Source: Saccharum officinarum
Lineage: Eukaryota > Streptophyta > Magnoliopsida > Poales > Poaceae
Assembly: GCA_020631735.1 (NCBI GenBank)
Contig: CM036162.1
Span: forward strand, 95,218,401 to 95,282,400
Length of the DNA: 64,000 nucleotides
Direction of reading: 5' to 3'
Part shown: piece by piece, positions 23,601 through 35,690 of the stretch
How the letters are laid out: the number at the start of each line of letters is the position of its first letter
Numbering within the stretch: the stretch's first letter is position 1
The notes under the pieces: model-generated
Seen by the model: only the letters and a program-made list of their open reading frames with translations
What the model was told of the DNA's origin: nothing
Databases searched by the model: none
Translations under genes and position numbers: made by a program

Positions 23601-24800
23601 TCGCGACTACAGAGCCGGACTGCTCGCGTCGTTGCGCTGGCATTCTCGACCGCACGCGAAGGCCGTGGAAGCTGGCCGAAGCCGTCCGGCGTCTCGCCGG
23701 CGCCCATGTCGGCCGGTGGCCGTCGGTGATTCGTCGGTGCACTGTAGCTGCCCCCCCCAAATTTTGAATTTTCAAACTGTTTTCTAAAATTACTCTCAAA
23801 TTCATGTAACAACTTGAAAAACTTCCAATCTATGAAATCTTCAGAATTTCAAGCTCTACAAGTTTTGTATTTAACACTTTTTCAAATTCTCACTGGATTT
23901 TGAAATTTGAGTTTAAATTCAAAAGGGGACATATTTTTCAGATTTGGTAATTTAGAAATTACTTTTGATTTTATATTGAAACTTCAAAATCTCCAAACAT
24001 CAAAGTTGTATATCTTGACCAGACCTACAACTTTTCTGTTCAAAACATTTTCAAATTCTGCCTCCATTTTGAAATCTTAGTTTGGGGACAAAAATGAGTC
24101 AAAACTGAAATTTGTTTATTTTCATAATTGCTCCACATTTTACACTAAAACTTTGAAAACTCAAAACACCAAAGTTGTAGCCCTTGAAAAGTTCTACAAA
24201 CTTGGTTTTGAACGTTTTCCCAAATTTTGCTTAGATTTTGAATTATTTCAAAAGGGGTAAAACAGGGTTTTGAAATTTAGGGTTTTCGGAGGAATTTTAA
24301 ATTGGAATTTGTTGCTACTTTGATTTGTGATTACTTAGCGATCAAAACATCACCCAAGGGCATCATTTGGACCAACATGACATGGTTGACCAAATGCCAC
24401 TCTTGGTTGACCAATTAGCTTTTAAATTTTTTTTACATTTTTCCCCAATTTTGAATTCGAATTCGAATCGGAAAACTCGTGACAAGTTTTAGGACTCCAA
24501 TTCAAACTCAAATTTGGAGTTTTATTTTAGAGGTTGTACTTGAGCTCATACCCTACACTTGACACTAGTGTGCAACACAGTCGCATACATCAAATTACGC
24601 AGGGCATGGACTAAGCATTTGCGGTGGTATTAAAAATTAGGGTTTTCGAGTTCGGAGCACACCACTGAGAAACACATTCAACCTAGATAAGTAAACTTGT
24701 TTTAGTTGATGCATAACAAGGTTAACCTAACAGGGATGCTTTACAATGCATTATAATGACATGGCAGATTAATTAGCACTATAACACCCGGGGTGTTACA
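20690..24800 (-). repeat. 5' LTR of the gypsy element (~4.1 kb)
   Basis: It starts TGTAACACCCCGGGTGTTA on the minus strand and ends TGTGACA two bases before the PBS. It contains a putative TATA box (tataaata on the minus strand, 23585-23592), a GC-rich CT-repeat stretch at about 22850-23090, and AT-rich segments around 23800-24250 with the word caaagttgta that also appears in the tandem repeats at 25620-27370. Small ORFs in it are not supported as genes. Confidence 0.8.
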
Positions 24801-24805
24801 GTCAG

Positions 24806-25619
24806 GGGGCTCTGGCTGCCTCCGCTCTATTCATCAAGTAGGGCCGATGCATCCTGCGGCCTCCAATTCTTGCTGACCGTGATGGAGAGGTGAGTGTAGC
24901 ACAGCGCAGGATTAGACCATTGGGGGCGGTAGCTGGCGGCTGGTGGACAGGAGGAATCGAGGAAGCCGCTCTGCTGCGGCTCTGCGTCTCACGACAGGGA
25001 GAAGAGAAAAGGAGGCGCAGGAGAGGGGTGGTGGACTGGTGGTGACGGAGTACATGAAGAGGGTAGGGTTTCGTGGGTTTTATATGAAGTATAGCGTATA
25101 TGGACCATCCCTTTTGAGATCTAACGGCTGAGAGAGAGGGGTCTTGATTTGGGCTGAACCTGAGCATCATTTTAAGGCCCAACATGTCTCATATTTTTTC
25201 CATTTTAATCATCACAATTAAATCATAATAACTATGGTTTACATGATACTTATGTGTTCAACATAATTTTTACATTAACTAGACTAGCTAAGAGCTGTTG
25301 TCTATGATTGTCAAGGGTTTTTGAAGTTATTTGCTATTTCTTAAGGTTTAAGTCATTTACGGCACGATTTTGTAAATTAACTCCAACTTAAACTACATGT
25401 CATGTCAAACAATGTCTTAAAAGACAAAAATATATATAAGAATACATGTTTTGTTTGAGCTCACATCCTGAAAATTGGTGGAAATGAAGTATTTCATTAG
25501 GGATACTGGAACTTGTATTTTGGTGGCTCCCACGAAAAAGGTAATAATAACGTAAAGTAGTTCGAAATAATTAAAATCAAAACTACTAAAATAATTTTGA
25601 GACACCAAATAATCTTAAA
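24806..25619. other. Sequence outside the gypsy LTR, no gene recognised
   Basis: The first ~350 bp are GC-richer and contain short ORFs without family signals. The rest is AT-rich. It probably belongs to the CACTA element whose end is at 28229, with the gypsy element inserted in it, but no coding domain confirms this. Confidence 0.4.
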
Positions 25620-26160
25620 TGAAAATTTGATAAACATCAAAGTTGTATAGGTCATTAAGATCTACAACTTTTATTTTGGTCATCTTGTCATTTGACAAAA
25701 TTTGAACCTTTCAAATTTGAAATTTTAAAAAATGACAAGTTCAAACCAAAAATTGAGACCTAAAATGATTTCAACATAAAAAGTGATGAATACTAAAGTT
25801 GTTCAACTCATTATTATCTACAACTTTTATTTTAGCCATCTTGTCATTTGACAAAATTTGAACCTTTCAAATTTGAAATTTTGAAAAACGACAAGTTCGA
25901 ACCAAAATTTGAGACCCAAATTGATTTCAACATAAAAAGTGATGAATACCAAAGTTGTTCAACTCATGAATATCTACAACTTTTATTTTGGTCATTTCTT
26001 CATTTGACAAAATTTGAACCTTTCAAATTTGAACTTTTGAAAAATGACAAGTTGGAACCAAAATTTGAGACCCAAATTGATTTCAACATAAAAAGTGATG
26101 AATACCAAAGTTGTTCAACTCATGAATATCTACAACTTTTATTTTGTTCATTTCTTCATT
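25620..26160. repeat. Tandem repeat block 1, ~155-bp unit
   Basis: Units of about 155 bp carry caaagttgttcaactcat, then atctacaacttttatttt, then caaatttgaaattttgaaaa, then gatttcaacataaaaagtga. Successive copies of the last word start near 25769, 25923 and 26079. Copies diverge by a few substitutions each. The plus-strand ORF across two units is a by-product of the repeat. Confidence 0.85.
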
Positions 26161-26515
26161 TGATAAATTCTTAGCACATATTGTTTACTAATCTTACACA
26201 TGTCTCGTGTAGTTTATAAAACCTTATGAGAGATGTATCACATTTGTGAACAATCTCGTTACCACTTTGTCATATGAAGAAATGACCAATATAAAAGTTG
26301 TAGATCTTGATGAGTTATTCAACTTTGGTATTTATCACTTTTTCAGCTGAAATCATTTGGGGAACCAAAATCTTGTCTGAAAGTTGCATTTTTTTAAATT
26401 CAAAATTTAAATTGCTCAAACTTTTCATATGTATATATTGATAAAATAAACAAAATAAATTGATAGATAATGATTTTAGAAAATTTTAGGAAAAAAATCA
26501 TCAGATTTGGAGTGA
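26160..26515. repeat. Spacer segment duplicated at 27365-27695
   Basis: The stretch from ttcttagcacatattgtt to gattttagaaaattttagg recurs at 27365-27695 with small indels, in direct orientation. Repeat block plus spacer therefore form a higher-order unit present twice. The 26516-26760 stretch between has a short imperfect inverted repeat around the word gtgtgatttct. Confidence 0.75.
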
Positions 26516-26759
26516 GTACGTGGAAGAAAAACTAGTTATAAAATTAACCCACACATTAAAAAAAGAAATCACACTGTTCATTAAGATCATGTAAGGATCA
26601 TCTAGAATAGTGTGATTTCTCTTTTTAATTTCTGGGTAAACTTTATAACTAGTTGTTCTTCCTCATACTAACTCCAAATGTGATGGTTTTTTTTCTAAAA
26701 ATTTCTAAAATCATGCGTCAGCATTTAAGTTTGATCAAACTTGGATGTGACAATGTTTT

Positions 26760-27370
26760 ACACATTTTAAAATTTGAAATTTAAATTTTGACAAGTTCGA
26801 ACCAAAGTTTCAAACCCTAAATGATTTCATATGCAAAAGTGATGAATACAAAAGTTGTTCAACTCATCAAGATCTACAACTTTTATTTTGGTCATCTTAT
26901 CATTTGATAAAATTTGAACCTTTCAAATTTAAAATTTTAAAAAATGACAAGTTCGAACCAAAATTTGAGACCCAAAATGATTTCAACATAAAAAGTGATA
27001 AATACCAAAGTTGTTCAACTCATTAATATGTACAACTTTTATTTTAGTCATCTTGTCATTTGACAAAATTTAAACATTTGAAGTTGGAATTTTTGATAAA
27101 CAACAAGTTCGAACCAAAATTTGAGACTCAAAATGATTTCAACATAAAAAGTGATGAATACCAAAGTTGTTCAACTAATTAATATCTACAACTCTTATTT
27201 TAGTCATCTTGTCATTTGACAAAATTTGAACCTTTCAAATTTGAAATTTTGAAAAATGACAAGTTCGAACCAAAATTTGAGACCCAAATTGATTTCAACA
27301 TAAAAAGCGATGAATACCAAAGTTTTTCAACTCATGAATATATACAACTTTTATTTTGTTTATTTCTTCA
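26760..27370. repeat. Tandem repeat block 2, ~155-bp unit
   Basis: Same unit as block 1, with the gatttcaacataaaaag word near 26979, 27135 and 27291, and a more divergent copy near 26822. It is followed by the second copy of the spacer segment. Confidence 0.85.
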
Positions 27371-27749
27371 TTTGACAAATTCTTAGCACATATTGTTCAC
27401 TAATCTTACACCTTGTGAGAGATGTGTCACATTTGTGAACAATATCGTTACCACTTTATCATATGAAGAAATGACCAATACAAAAGTTGTAGATCTTGAT
27501 GAGTTATTCAACTTTGGTATGTATCACTTTTTCAGCTGAAATCATTTGGGGAACCAAAATCTTGTCTGAAGTTGCATTTTTTTTTAAATTCAAAATTTAA
27601 ATTGCTCAAACTTTTCATATGTATATATTGACAAAACCAACAAAATAAATTGATAGAGAATGATTTTAGAAAATTTTAGGAAAAAATCATCAATTATCAT
27701 GTTATACATTTACAAATAGAAAAACATGCATGCCTTTATCACAAAACGA

Positions 27750-27820
27750 CGAGTGCTCCAGTGGTAACACACCAACATGTCTAGCAGCAGGTCGCGGGTT
27801 CAAATCTCCCTGCGTGTGCT
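27750..27820 (+). repeat. tRNA-like segment with A- and B-box resemblance
   Basis: The stretch has an A-box-like gctccagtggtaac (about 27754-27767) and a B-box-like ggttcaaatct (27797-27807), followed by a T-rich run. Spacing fits a tRNA-derived polymerase III promoter. It does not fold convincingly as an intact tRNA by eye, and similar words are common inside grass transposons, so I treat it as a tRNA-derived relic. Confidence 0.4.
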
Positions 27821-28044
27821 ATTTTTTGGCAAAAAAAGGGAGGCGGAAGGATGCAGGTCCACCTGGACTGTGTGGGCCACACTGCCCCACTTGTTCACTG
27901 CCACGTCCTCAGGCTGAGACCCGCTAGTGGGACCGCATCGCCACGTCTTCGAGGTTGGGACCACGTCGCCACGTCCTCGAGGTGGGACCTGCTGGTGGGA
28001 CCACGGCGCCATGTCCTCGAGGTGGTACACGAGCCAAACGATCT

Positions 28045-28229
28045 ATGACGATTTAGTTTTGTTGTTTTATGACGATTCTTTTGTTTTCGTCATTATTCTT
28101 CGTGCCAAAGCTCCGTCACTTGTTACTTATGACGAAGCTAGAAATTTCGTCATAGAAATCGCTTGTTCTGTGACGAAATTTGTAAGCGTCACGACTGAAT
28201 CGTCATTGATGAACACATTTCTAGTAGTG
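28045..28229. mobile_element. CACTA transposon terminus (full version)
   Basis: The end reads catttctagtagtg (reverse complement CACTACTAGAAATG). Inside it are repeated tgacga/tcgtca words in both orientations, including gacgaagctagaaatttcgtc, typical subterminal repeats of CACTA elements. From 28121 onward this matches the reverse complement of the end of contig 1. The opposite terminus is not visible. Confidence 0.75.
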
Positions 28230-28561
28230 ATATGTGGTGTTGCCTGATGCGAGGCAACTGTGGCTTGCATTGGCTGCCTTTTTTCCTCTCACAAGATTGA
28301 CACCATGTCTTCATTCTTCTCTTCTGCACCGAAACCCCAGGGTTCTCCCAATCGTGTGTCCTCTATCCTTTAGCAAAAGTGGGCTCTATATTGCAACACC
28401 ATAATTGACCTAAGCAGAATAGGCTTGACCCGAACATGGCGAGGGTCTAGACAACAAGAACGAGATATAAGCCCCTAAAATATTTTGACTTGCACCCCTT
28501 TGGCTTCCCTAGGCTTCTTTTTTGACATCCACACAACATCGCCCTTCCTTTTGCATAAAAA

Positions 28562-28750
28562 GTGCCCAAATATGTTGATTTTGGCAATTTGGAAACACGA
28601 TTTGTAGAACACAGCATGTTGGATTATGAGGTAGTAAATGTTAGCACTAGTGGCATAAAATCATATCAAATTGAAGATTGGCCACAAACTAACCATCTTA
28701 ACTTTCCATCTACTCTCTACATCCTTGTCCTCCTTTTTATGTTGGAGTGC
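28562..28750 (+). other. Unrecognised ORF next to the solo LTR (right-arm copy)
   Basis: Counterpart of the frame at 16590-16779, beginning MPKYVDFGNLETRFVEH. It runs into the LTR at 28756, so the original frame is interrupted here too. No family recognised. Confidence 0.3.
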
Positions 28751-28755
28751 CCGTA

Positions 28756-30663
28756 TGAAGCCCAAGTTTAGTTTTGGTAATTAATGGCACCAAGTTGCTA
28801 ATGCTATTGTATCAAGTGGAATGAGTTAGGCATAAGCAACACACGTGATGAAGGAGCATGTAGCATGGAGTGATGGCCACAAGATCACAAGAGGTGGAGA
28901 TGCACATGAAATGATGATCAAGGTGATCAAGCATGAGGAGATGGACATAGAACAAAGTGATGAAGGCAAAGGTATAATCGTAGGGTTCACTTTTGCCAGT
29001 CTAAGATGAGTAGAAAAGTGATTGACCGTGTTTAGGATTGATAGCCGACTATCAAGAGGGGCAATCACGGTTAGCTCATGGATCAAGTGCTACTAGGTTA
29101 TCATCTTGAGCATATGCATTAGGATCTAGTAGAAAGATAACATATCGCCTTGGAAAATGATTGTGAAAATGCTAACACACCTGCACATGGTGATATACGC
29201 ATGATAGTATTGGCACATTAGAGAAGGCGGCGGAGTTTGAGTGGTAGAGAGGGGTTTGGGGTCCTCTCTCCCACCCGCTGAGCTTGCGAGGCGGGATTCA
29301 GGCATTTTCAAGGAGTGAAAATGACCGATTTCCTTTACGCCGAAAGTCGGAAAAAGTGGCGAAGTCGCGGAGGCTTTTCTCGCTGAGAATCGAGCAACAG
29401 ACGCCAGTGGCGCACGCGACAGACGTGGGTGCCAGCGTGTGTCGCCTAACCCTAGCAACATAGAGCTAAACCGAGAAGAGACGAGGTGACAGACGCGGGC
29501 ACGCGTGACGTCAGCGTCTGTCGTAGGTAGCTCGGAGTCACTTCGAGGCACGATGTCGACTGACGCCGAGGCGCATCTGTTGCTATGTCGAAGGATTCCG
29601 CAAAACTTACCCTTACTGGACTGCGTTTGTCGAGCGATAGACGCTGAGGACGCGAAGCGTCAGACGCGTCTGTCGCATGGTGAACTCGACCGTTGGATTT
29701 CGAAGCTCAGAGACACGTGGCGTCGCGTGGTGTGATAGACGCTGCCGACCGCGTCTGTCGGTCAGGCAACAGACGCGTCTGTCGGGCGCGATAGTGGCAT
29801 AACGACTAGCTCTCTCTTGCACATTTGAGATATTAAGGCACACTTTGAGCTAGAGAACTTCTTCTCCACTCATCTCCTTGCTTGGTTGCATACTCTAGAG
29901 AGATTGAGTGAGATTTAAGTGCGTTGCATTGATAGTTGCATCTAGTGACACTTGATCTTCGAGTTTGCTGAGGATTGCTTGTTACTCTTGGGTGTTTCCT
30001 GACACTCTAGACAGCTTGGAGCAGCAGTGGTGTTGAGCTCGTGATTGGAGATTGTTTTGAGCCTCACCAAGCGATTGTGAGGGGTTCTTGAGCCTTCCCC
30101 GCGGGAGTTCACGAATTGGCTACTCTAGTGGAGCTCGTGTCTTGGAGGATCCCCATCTTGTGAGTGGATGTGCGGCACCTGATGAGGGTTCAACTCTTGA
30201 TAGTTGATTAGCTCGCGATCCATCAAGTGGGTGCATCGTCACAACGAGGAGTAGCTTGCCGGGAAGCAAGTGAATCTCGGTAAAAAATCTTGTGTCATCT
30301 TATTGCCGAGGATTTCATTTGTGTATATGATCACATTGATTGATTGGTACATTGGACATATCTCTTCTCATCAACGTTGGTATATCTATTCAAGCTCACT
30401 CCTTTACTTATTGTTCTTTGCCTTATTTAGCTTGAGTAGAATAGCTTATCTCATAGGAGTAATTAGCCTAGTAACTTAGGTTGTCGGTGTGAGCTAAAGA
30501 TCATAGCCTTGTTGTTAACTAGAATTATGTAGGCGGCTTGCATAGATTAGTTGTGCTAGTGCTAGAAGAGCTTCGCCATCTTATTTACTAACTTGTTGTT
30601 TAGTAAAGCTTGTAGAAAATTTAAATAGACTATTCACCCTCCTCTAGCCATTTGGACCTTACA
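28756..30663 (+). mobile_element. Solo LTR, right-arm copy, target duplication CCGTA
   Basis: Counterpart of 14680-16584, with TG...CA ends and the same target duplication read on the other strand (28751-28755 and 30664-30668). The presence of the same insertion at the same site in both arms means the LTR inserted before the arms diverged. Confidence 0.85.
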
Positions 30664-30695
30664 CCGTACGTGAGGATTTTTTTCTCTCGTCGTTT

Positions 30696-31022
30696 GTGTT
30701 CGCCCTCGCGGCCATGAAGCTCCACAAGGGCACTCCGTTGTCACGGATGATCTCCGTCACTATTGCCACACCAGTCCTCGCGTCCTACTTGCCCTCGCTG
30801 TTGTCTCGCTCTACGACGTCAACTTCGCTGACAGTTACGAGTACATACGCTGCACCTTCTCTTCATCCTCTACACTATCGTCAACGATGTTTCTGCCTAC
30901 CACCTCCTTGTTTTCAAAGGCATCTCAGCTCAACTCCTCCTCGTCTTTGCCGTCTCCGGCCATCACCACGGAGGAATGCGACCTTATGCGGGCCAATGTG
31001 TGCCGAACGACGAGGCGTCTAG
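30696..31022 (+). pseudogene. Unrecognised ORF fragment, right-arm version
   Basis: Counterpart of 14302-14574 with an alternative upstream frame (MFALAAMKLHKGTPLSRM). It contains 18 bp absent from the left arm at about 30948-30970. Not recognised. Confidence 0.3.
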
Positions 31023-31224
31023 TAACATGCCCATTCATCGACTACCTCCTCTAGAACATCATGAAAACGGCCGTGGATTTGTTAAGTATAGGCGACGCGA
31101 GTGCTGATTGGACTCGATGCCGTAGTCGGTTCAGAGACCAAGTTTTTTCAGGGCCAAACTCGATGATCTGTTTCATCGGCTTGTAATAAGTCGTTTATAT
31201 GATTTTGGACGTGGAACATTTTGT

Positions 31225-31500
31225 TTCGGAACGGTTTTTTTTGCCTTATATGATCTTCGATGTTGAAGAGTTTGTTTCTAAAACATGTTTTTTGCCGTAT
31301 ATGTTTTTCTAGAAACAATTTTTTTACCGTATTTTTTTAGGAAACGGTATTGTGTAAGAGTTTGCTTCTGAGACGGGGGATGTGGATTTTTTTTGCCGGT
31401 GTCTTTTTTGCCGTGTATTTTTTCGGAAATGTTTTTTTTGCTGTATTTGATTTTTTTTATCAGGGACATTAGTTTTTTTACGGTGTTTTTTTTTTGTCGT
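31225..31500. repeat. T-tract (mirrored A-tract) region, right-arm copy
   Basis: Mirror of 13865-14135, with T runs of five to nine and the word ttttttgccg. Several runs differ in length from the left arm, as expected of homopolymers under slippage or sequencing error. Confidence 0.7.
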
Positions 31501-32439
31501 GGGGCGGGGTGGATGCAAACGCAGACGATAGCTTTTGGGATTTTTTAGGTGTAGAAGATAAGTATATTTGCCTCACCTAAGGTTAGCTTTCTTAGTTTAA
31601 GATTTCGGCTTTTCTGAAAGTGGCGTACACAATAAAACCCTGAAAAAAGAGCAGTACTATATGCACCATTCATGTTTTTGCTCAAACAAAGTTCACATAT
31701 AGCATCCAGCATGAGCCAAGACTTGAGAAAAAAAGAGACACACTCTCCTTCATATGTTAGGCTAAAACAATAATACTACAAGTCTACAAGGACAGTACAT
31801 CAGCTAAAACTTAGTCCAACCAATCGAGTTTCAACCAAAATTCTAAGCTGGCTTCCCTTAAAAGTTAGACCAATAAGAAAACATAAACCACAATTTTATT
31901 TAAAAATCATTGAATGAAGCCCAATCTGTACCGCTCTCATGCTTACAATGCCAGCGTATGTGGACTAGTGGCCTAGTTCTTCCATCCGCCATCTTAACCG
32001 CTGCATGTGACCACATCGTGGCCCGTAGCTGCTGGTTGCCCGTGTAGGCCATCAAGAACCCTGAACAATCCTTTGGCCTCACCTCTTACCTCCACCCCCG
32101 TGACCCCAGCCTTTGTCCTTCAACTATCCCACACATTCCTACCACAAATCCAAGAAAACCCCAGACCCTGAAAATACACACCATCCCTACAACCATGTAT
32201 ATCTATTGATGGCACTCATCACCAGCGGTTTCTACTGAACACATCGAGTGAAATGTGAATGAAGCCACGCTCACAGCGTAAATGGCCTGGACGTCAATTT
32301 GTTGTGTGTTTGCAGTACTAGTGTACTACATCAGTACATGCAATCCACCAATGCTGAAGTTACCAGTGCCATGGATAAAAGGGCAGTGTATGACAATTTT
32401 TGTCAGTAGGAAGCATGTGCATTTTGACATGTTGCTGCC

Positions 32440-32447
32440 TATAAATA
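32440..32447 (+). promoter_or_regulatory. Putative TATA box, right-arm glucanase
   Basis: tataaata, about 80 bp upstream of the ATG at 32526, identical to the left-arm element. Confidence 0.6.
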
Positions 32448-32525
32448 CGCGCCGAAACACCAAAGATGCGCTGCAGGTGACAGTGAGCTAGTGTGTGTGA
32501 GTAGAAGCAGCAAGCTGGAAAAAAA

Positions 32526-35500
32526 ATGGCGCCTTGCTCTGCTCCTCGTTCGTCTCCCGTCCACCATTTGTGTGTGCACATCCTACTAGCGTACTTGCTC
32601 GCGGCGCGGTGGCTCGTGCCATCCTGCTCGGCTTCCTCCTTCTTCGCGTCCCTTGGGCCGCCGGGCGGCACAACTACCGTGACGCGCTGGCCAAGTCCAT
32701 CCTCTTCTTCGAGGGCCAGCGCTCGGGGCGGCTGCCGCCGGGCCAGCGCGCGTCGTGGCGCGGGGACTCCGGCGTGTCGGACGGCGCCGCGGCCGGGGTC
32801 GACCTGGAGGGCGGGTACTACGACGCCGGCGACAACGTCAAGTTCGGCTTCCCCATGGCGTTCACCACCACCATGCTGGCCTGGAGCGTCATCGAGTTCG
32901 GCGACTCCATGCCGCGCGACGAGCGCCGCCACGCCGTCGCCGCCGTCCGCTGGGCCACCGATTACCTCCTCAAGACGCTCACACACCCCGGCGTCATCTT
33001 CCTGCAGGCAAGCGCGCGCGGCATTGTTCTGCACTGCCAGTCTGCCACGTTCATTCCATTCATGTCGTAGCAGAGCAGGGGTAGCTGAGAGTGCTGTGCA
33101 CGGGCAATGCAGGTGGGCGATCCGTGGAAGGATCACGACTGCTGGGAGAGGCCGGAGGACATGGACACGGATCGCACGGTGTACAACGTCAGCGCGGGGC
33201 GGCCGGGCTCGGACATCGCGGGGGAGACGGCGGCGGCATTGGCGGCCGCGTCCATGGTGTTCCGAGATGCCGACCCGGGGTACGCCGAGACGCTGCTCAC
33301 GAGCGCGAGGAAGGCGTTCGAGTTCGCGGACACGTACAAGGGCGCGTACAGCGACGACCCAGACCTCAGGGCAGGGGGCTGCCCGTTCTACTGCGACTTC
33401 AATGGCTACCAGGTCAGATGCTTGTCCCGTTTCCTTGCCTCTTGAGCAGATGGCGACATGACCTCTGCACACAGCAAGACACAAAGAAGCTTTGTGTAAT
33501 TGTGTTGCAGTTGCTTTTGCAGTAGCGTTGGTTGGAAATCGGTAGCTCACAGTTCACCAGACAATTTCTATCTGTCTGTAAGCACTAACCATGCATATTA
33601 TTTGAATATCTAAAAAAACGAACAGAAAAAAAATCCAAGAGAATGGAGCAACATAAATTGGTGACAACTGACAAGGTCTCATCTGTTGCTTACGTGTCAT
33701 TGCTACGTTGATAGTACTAGTAACTTGCATCTAGACCCACGGACCACGGTAAATAACTAGTTAATGGACTCATGGCTAAAATGTGTGTGGGCAAAAATTA
33801 TAAGAACTACTATTGGCCCCCACCTATCCAAACATGCTCTTAAGAATAGTAATGTCAGTGAAATAGCTAAAACAGAGACAGACTCGAACAACACTAAGTG
33901 ACTGTCGTTTTCAATGGAACAACAAACTTTAAAGTTTCTATTCCTGAATTTCTGGTGCTCCAACCTCTAGCAATTTTTGGCTGATTTCTGTTTGACACGC
34001 ACTACATATTGCTCATGTATTATGTGTTGGCCCAAAGGAAAGGGTAGAACATCATAAGCGATTGATAGCTCGAAATGAGTGTTTGGTTTGAGGAACCACA
34101 CTTTCATAGTTGAGTTGTGTATCAAGAATGCACTTCACGAATTTTTGGTGCTCAAATTTGTTTGCGAGGGATAGAGTGCTCGTGAATTAACCAATTTCAA
34201 TCCACAGACTAAATAAAAAAAATGAGAAGATAGAAAATGATCATATTCCTCGTACTAAACACATAACACACACTATGGGTGGCAACAGGGCATATATCAA
34301 CAAAAGGTTGAGTTTCCATTGCTGGCACTGGCACCCAAACATACGACACATATTGGCAGAGTGTACCAAGTGTGGGCCAACATGCAACAACTTCATCAAA
34401 ACCTATGCTCATATAAAATTGTATGAGAATTGAAGGCTGCTTCCACATATTCCACTGTTAGAACATTCAGAACATTTTTTTTCGAACACGAAAAGGTTTT
34501 GTGTGCCAATTTTTACAGAAGAAGGCTCAATATATGCCGATAACATTGAGAACAAACAGAAGTTCAGAACTGATCAAGCTGATGTCTTAAAGCGTACTGA
34601 AATCCTGGCAGGATGAGCTGCTGTGGGGGGCAGCATGGCTAAGGAGAGCCTCCAAGGATGACACATTCCTCCAGTACATTCAGAACAATGGCAAGACCCT
34701 GGGTGCAGAAGACAGCAGTAACGAGTTCGGGTGGGACAACAAGCATGCTGGCCTCAACGTCCTTGTTTCCAAGGTTACGGGCTGCTTCCATCCATCTCCT
34801 TCAATCCCTGAATGCAAATTATGCTGACAAATCAGCAGTGCAGAACTGATTGGTACAAGAAAATGGGGACTATGATTGCTTTGCATGCAGGAGTTCATAG
34901 AAGGTGACGCGCTATCTTTGCAGTCCTACAAGGAGTTTGCAGACAGCTTCATATGCACGCTCATTCCAGAGTCGTCTTCACCACATATCACGTACTCCCC
35001 TGGGGGCATGATCTACAAGCCTGGAGGCAGCAACATGCAGCATGTCACCTCCATCTCCTTCCTACTCCTAACTTACGCCAAGTACCTCACCAAATCCTCT
35101 CATACTGTCAACTGTGGAGACGTCTCAGTTGGCCCTGTAACTCTTCGGCTTCAAGCCAAAAAGCAGGTACTGTAATATCTCTGACATTTTTCACCATACA
35201 TGCCTTACACGGTGACATCCAGTCGAGTGAAACTGACAGATTGCCCTCTGAACATTTCGAATTTATCCATACATATCTGCAGGTTGATTACCTGTTAGGA
35301 GACAATCCAATGAAAATGTCGTATATGATCGGGTACGGTGACCGGTACCCTCATCGGATCCATCACCGAGCATCGTCGTTGCCCTCGATCAAGGACCATC
35401 CTCAACGGATGGCGTGCAAAGAAGGCACGCCATACTTCAATTCATCTAGCGCGAACCCTAACCCGTTGATCGGCGCAGTGGTGGGCGGGCCGGGGGAGGA

Positions 35501-35627
35501 TGATGCTTATGAGGATGACCGTGCAGATTTCAGGAAATCTGAGCCCACCACCTACATCAATGCTCCGTTGGTAGGAGTGCTTGCATACTTTGTTGGCAAT
35601 CCTAATCCTGGTCATACCAGACATTGA
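32526..35627 (+). pseudogene. GH9 endo-beta-1,4-glucanase, right-arm copy with 1-bp frameshift
   Basis: The same five exons as the left arm: 32526-33007, 33113-33412, 34612-34773, 34891-35166 and 35283-35627. Exon 1 is 482 bp instead of 483. One C is missing near 32658, within the signal-peptide/mature junction, so the frame is lost about 40 codons in. All later exons and splice sites, including the GC donor at 33008, are unchanged and would code normally. The lesion is a loss from a two-base C run, which may be a sequencing error rather than a mutation. Confidence 0.85.
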
Positions 35628-35650
35628 GCATCACAATCTCTGAATCTTGG

Positions 35651-35690
<40 letters not shown>

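Larger units (their letters stand above)
17323..24800 (-). mobile_element. Ty3/gypsy retrotransposon (Del/Tekay-like), truncated by the gap
   Basis: On the minus strand the order is a 4.1-kb 5' LTR (24800-20690), PBS, an extra coiled-coil ORF, gag, zinc knuckle, aspartic protease and reverse transcriptase, cut at the gap. RNase H, integrase, chromodomain and the 3' LTR are not in this contig. The very long LTR beginning TGTAACACC and the gag and pol style suggest the Del/Tekay chromovirus lineage (inference). GTCAG just outside the LTR (24801-24805) is the candidate target duplication, but its partner is not visible. In-frame TAG codons and a frameshift show this copy is inactive. Confidence 0.88.

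Noticed and set aside
25848..26174. 108-codon ORF with an internal duplication
   Set aside because: It is a direct translation of the ~155-bp tandem repeat.
25620..27370. Possible CRISPR-like or satellite array
   Set aside because: The units are long, contiguous and diverged, without spacers, in a plant transposon setting.
32526..33461. 311-codon plus-strand ORF over the right-arm glucanase
   Set aside because: After the frameshift at about 32658 it is off the GH9 frame and reads Ser/Arg/Pro-rich shadow sequence of GC-rich exons.
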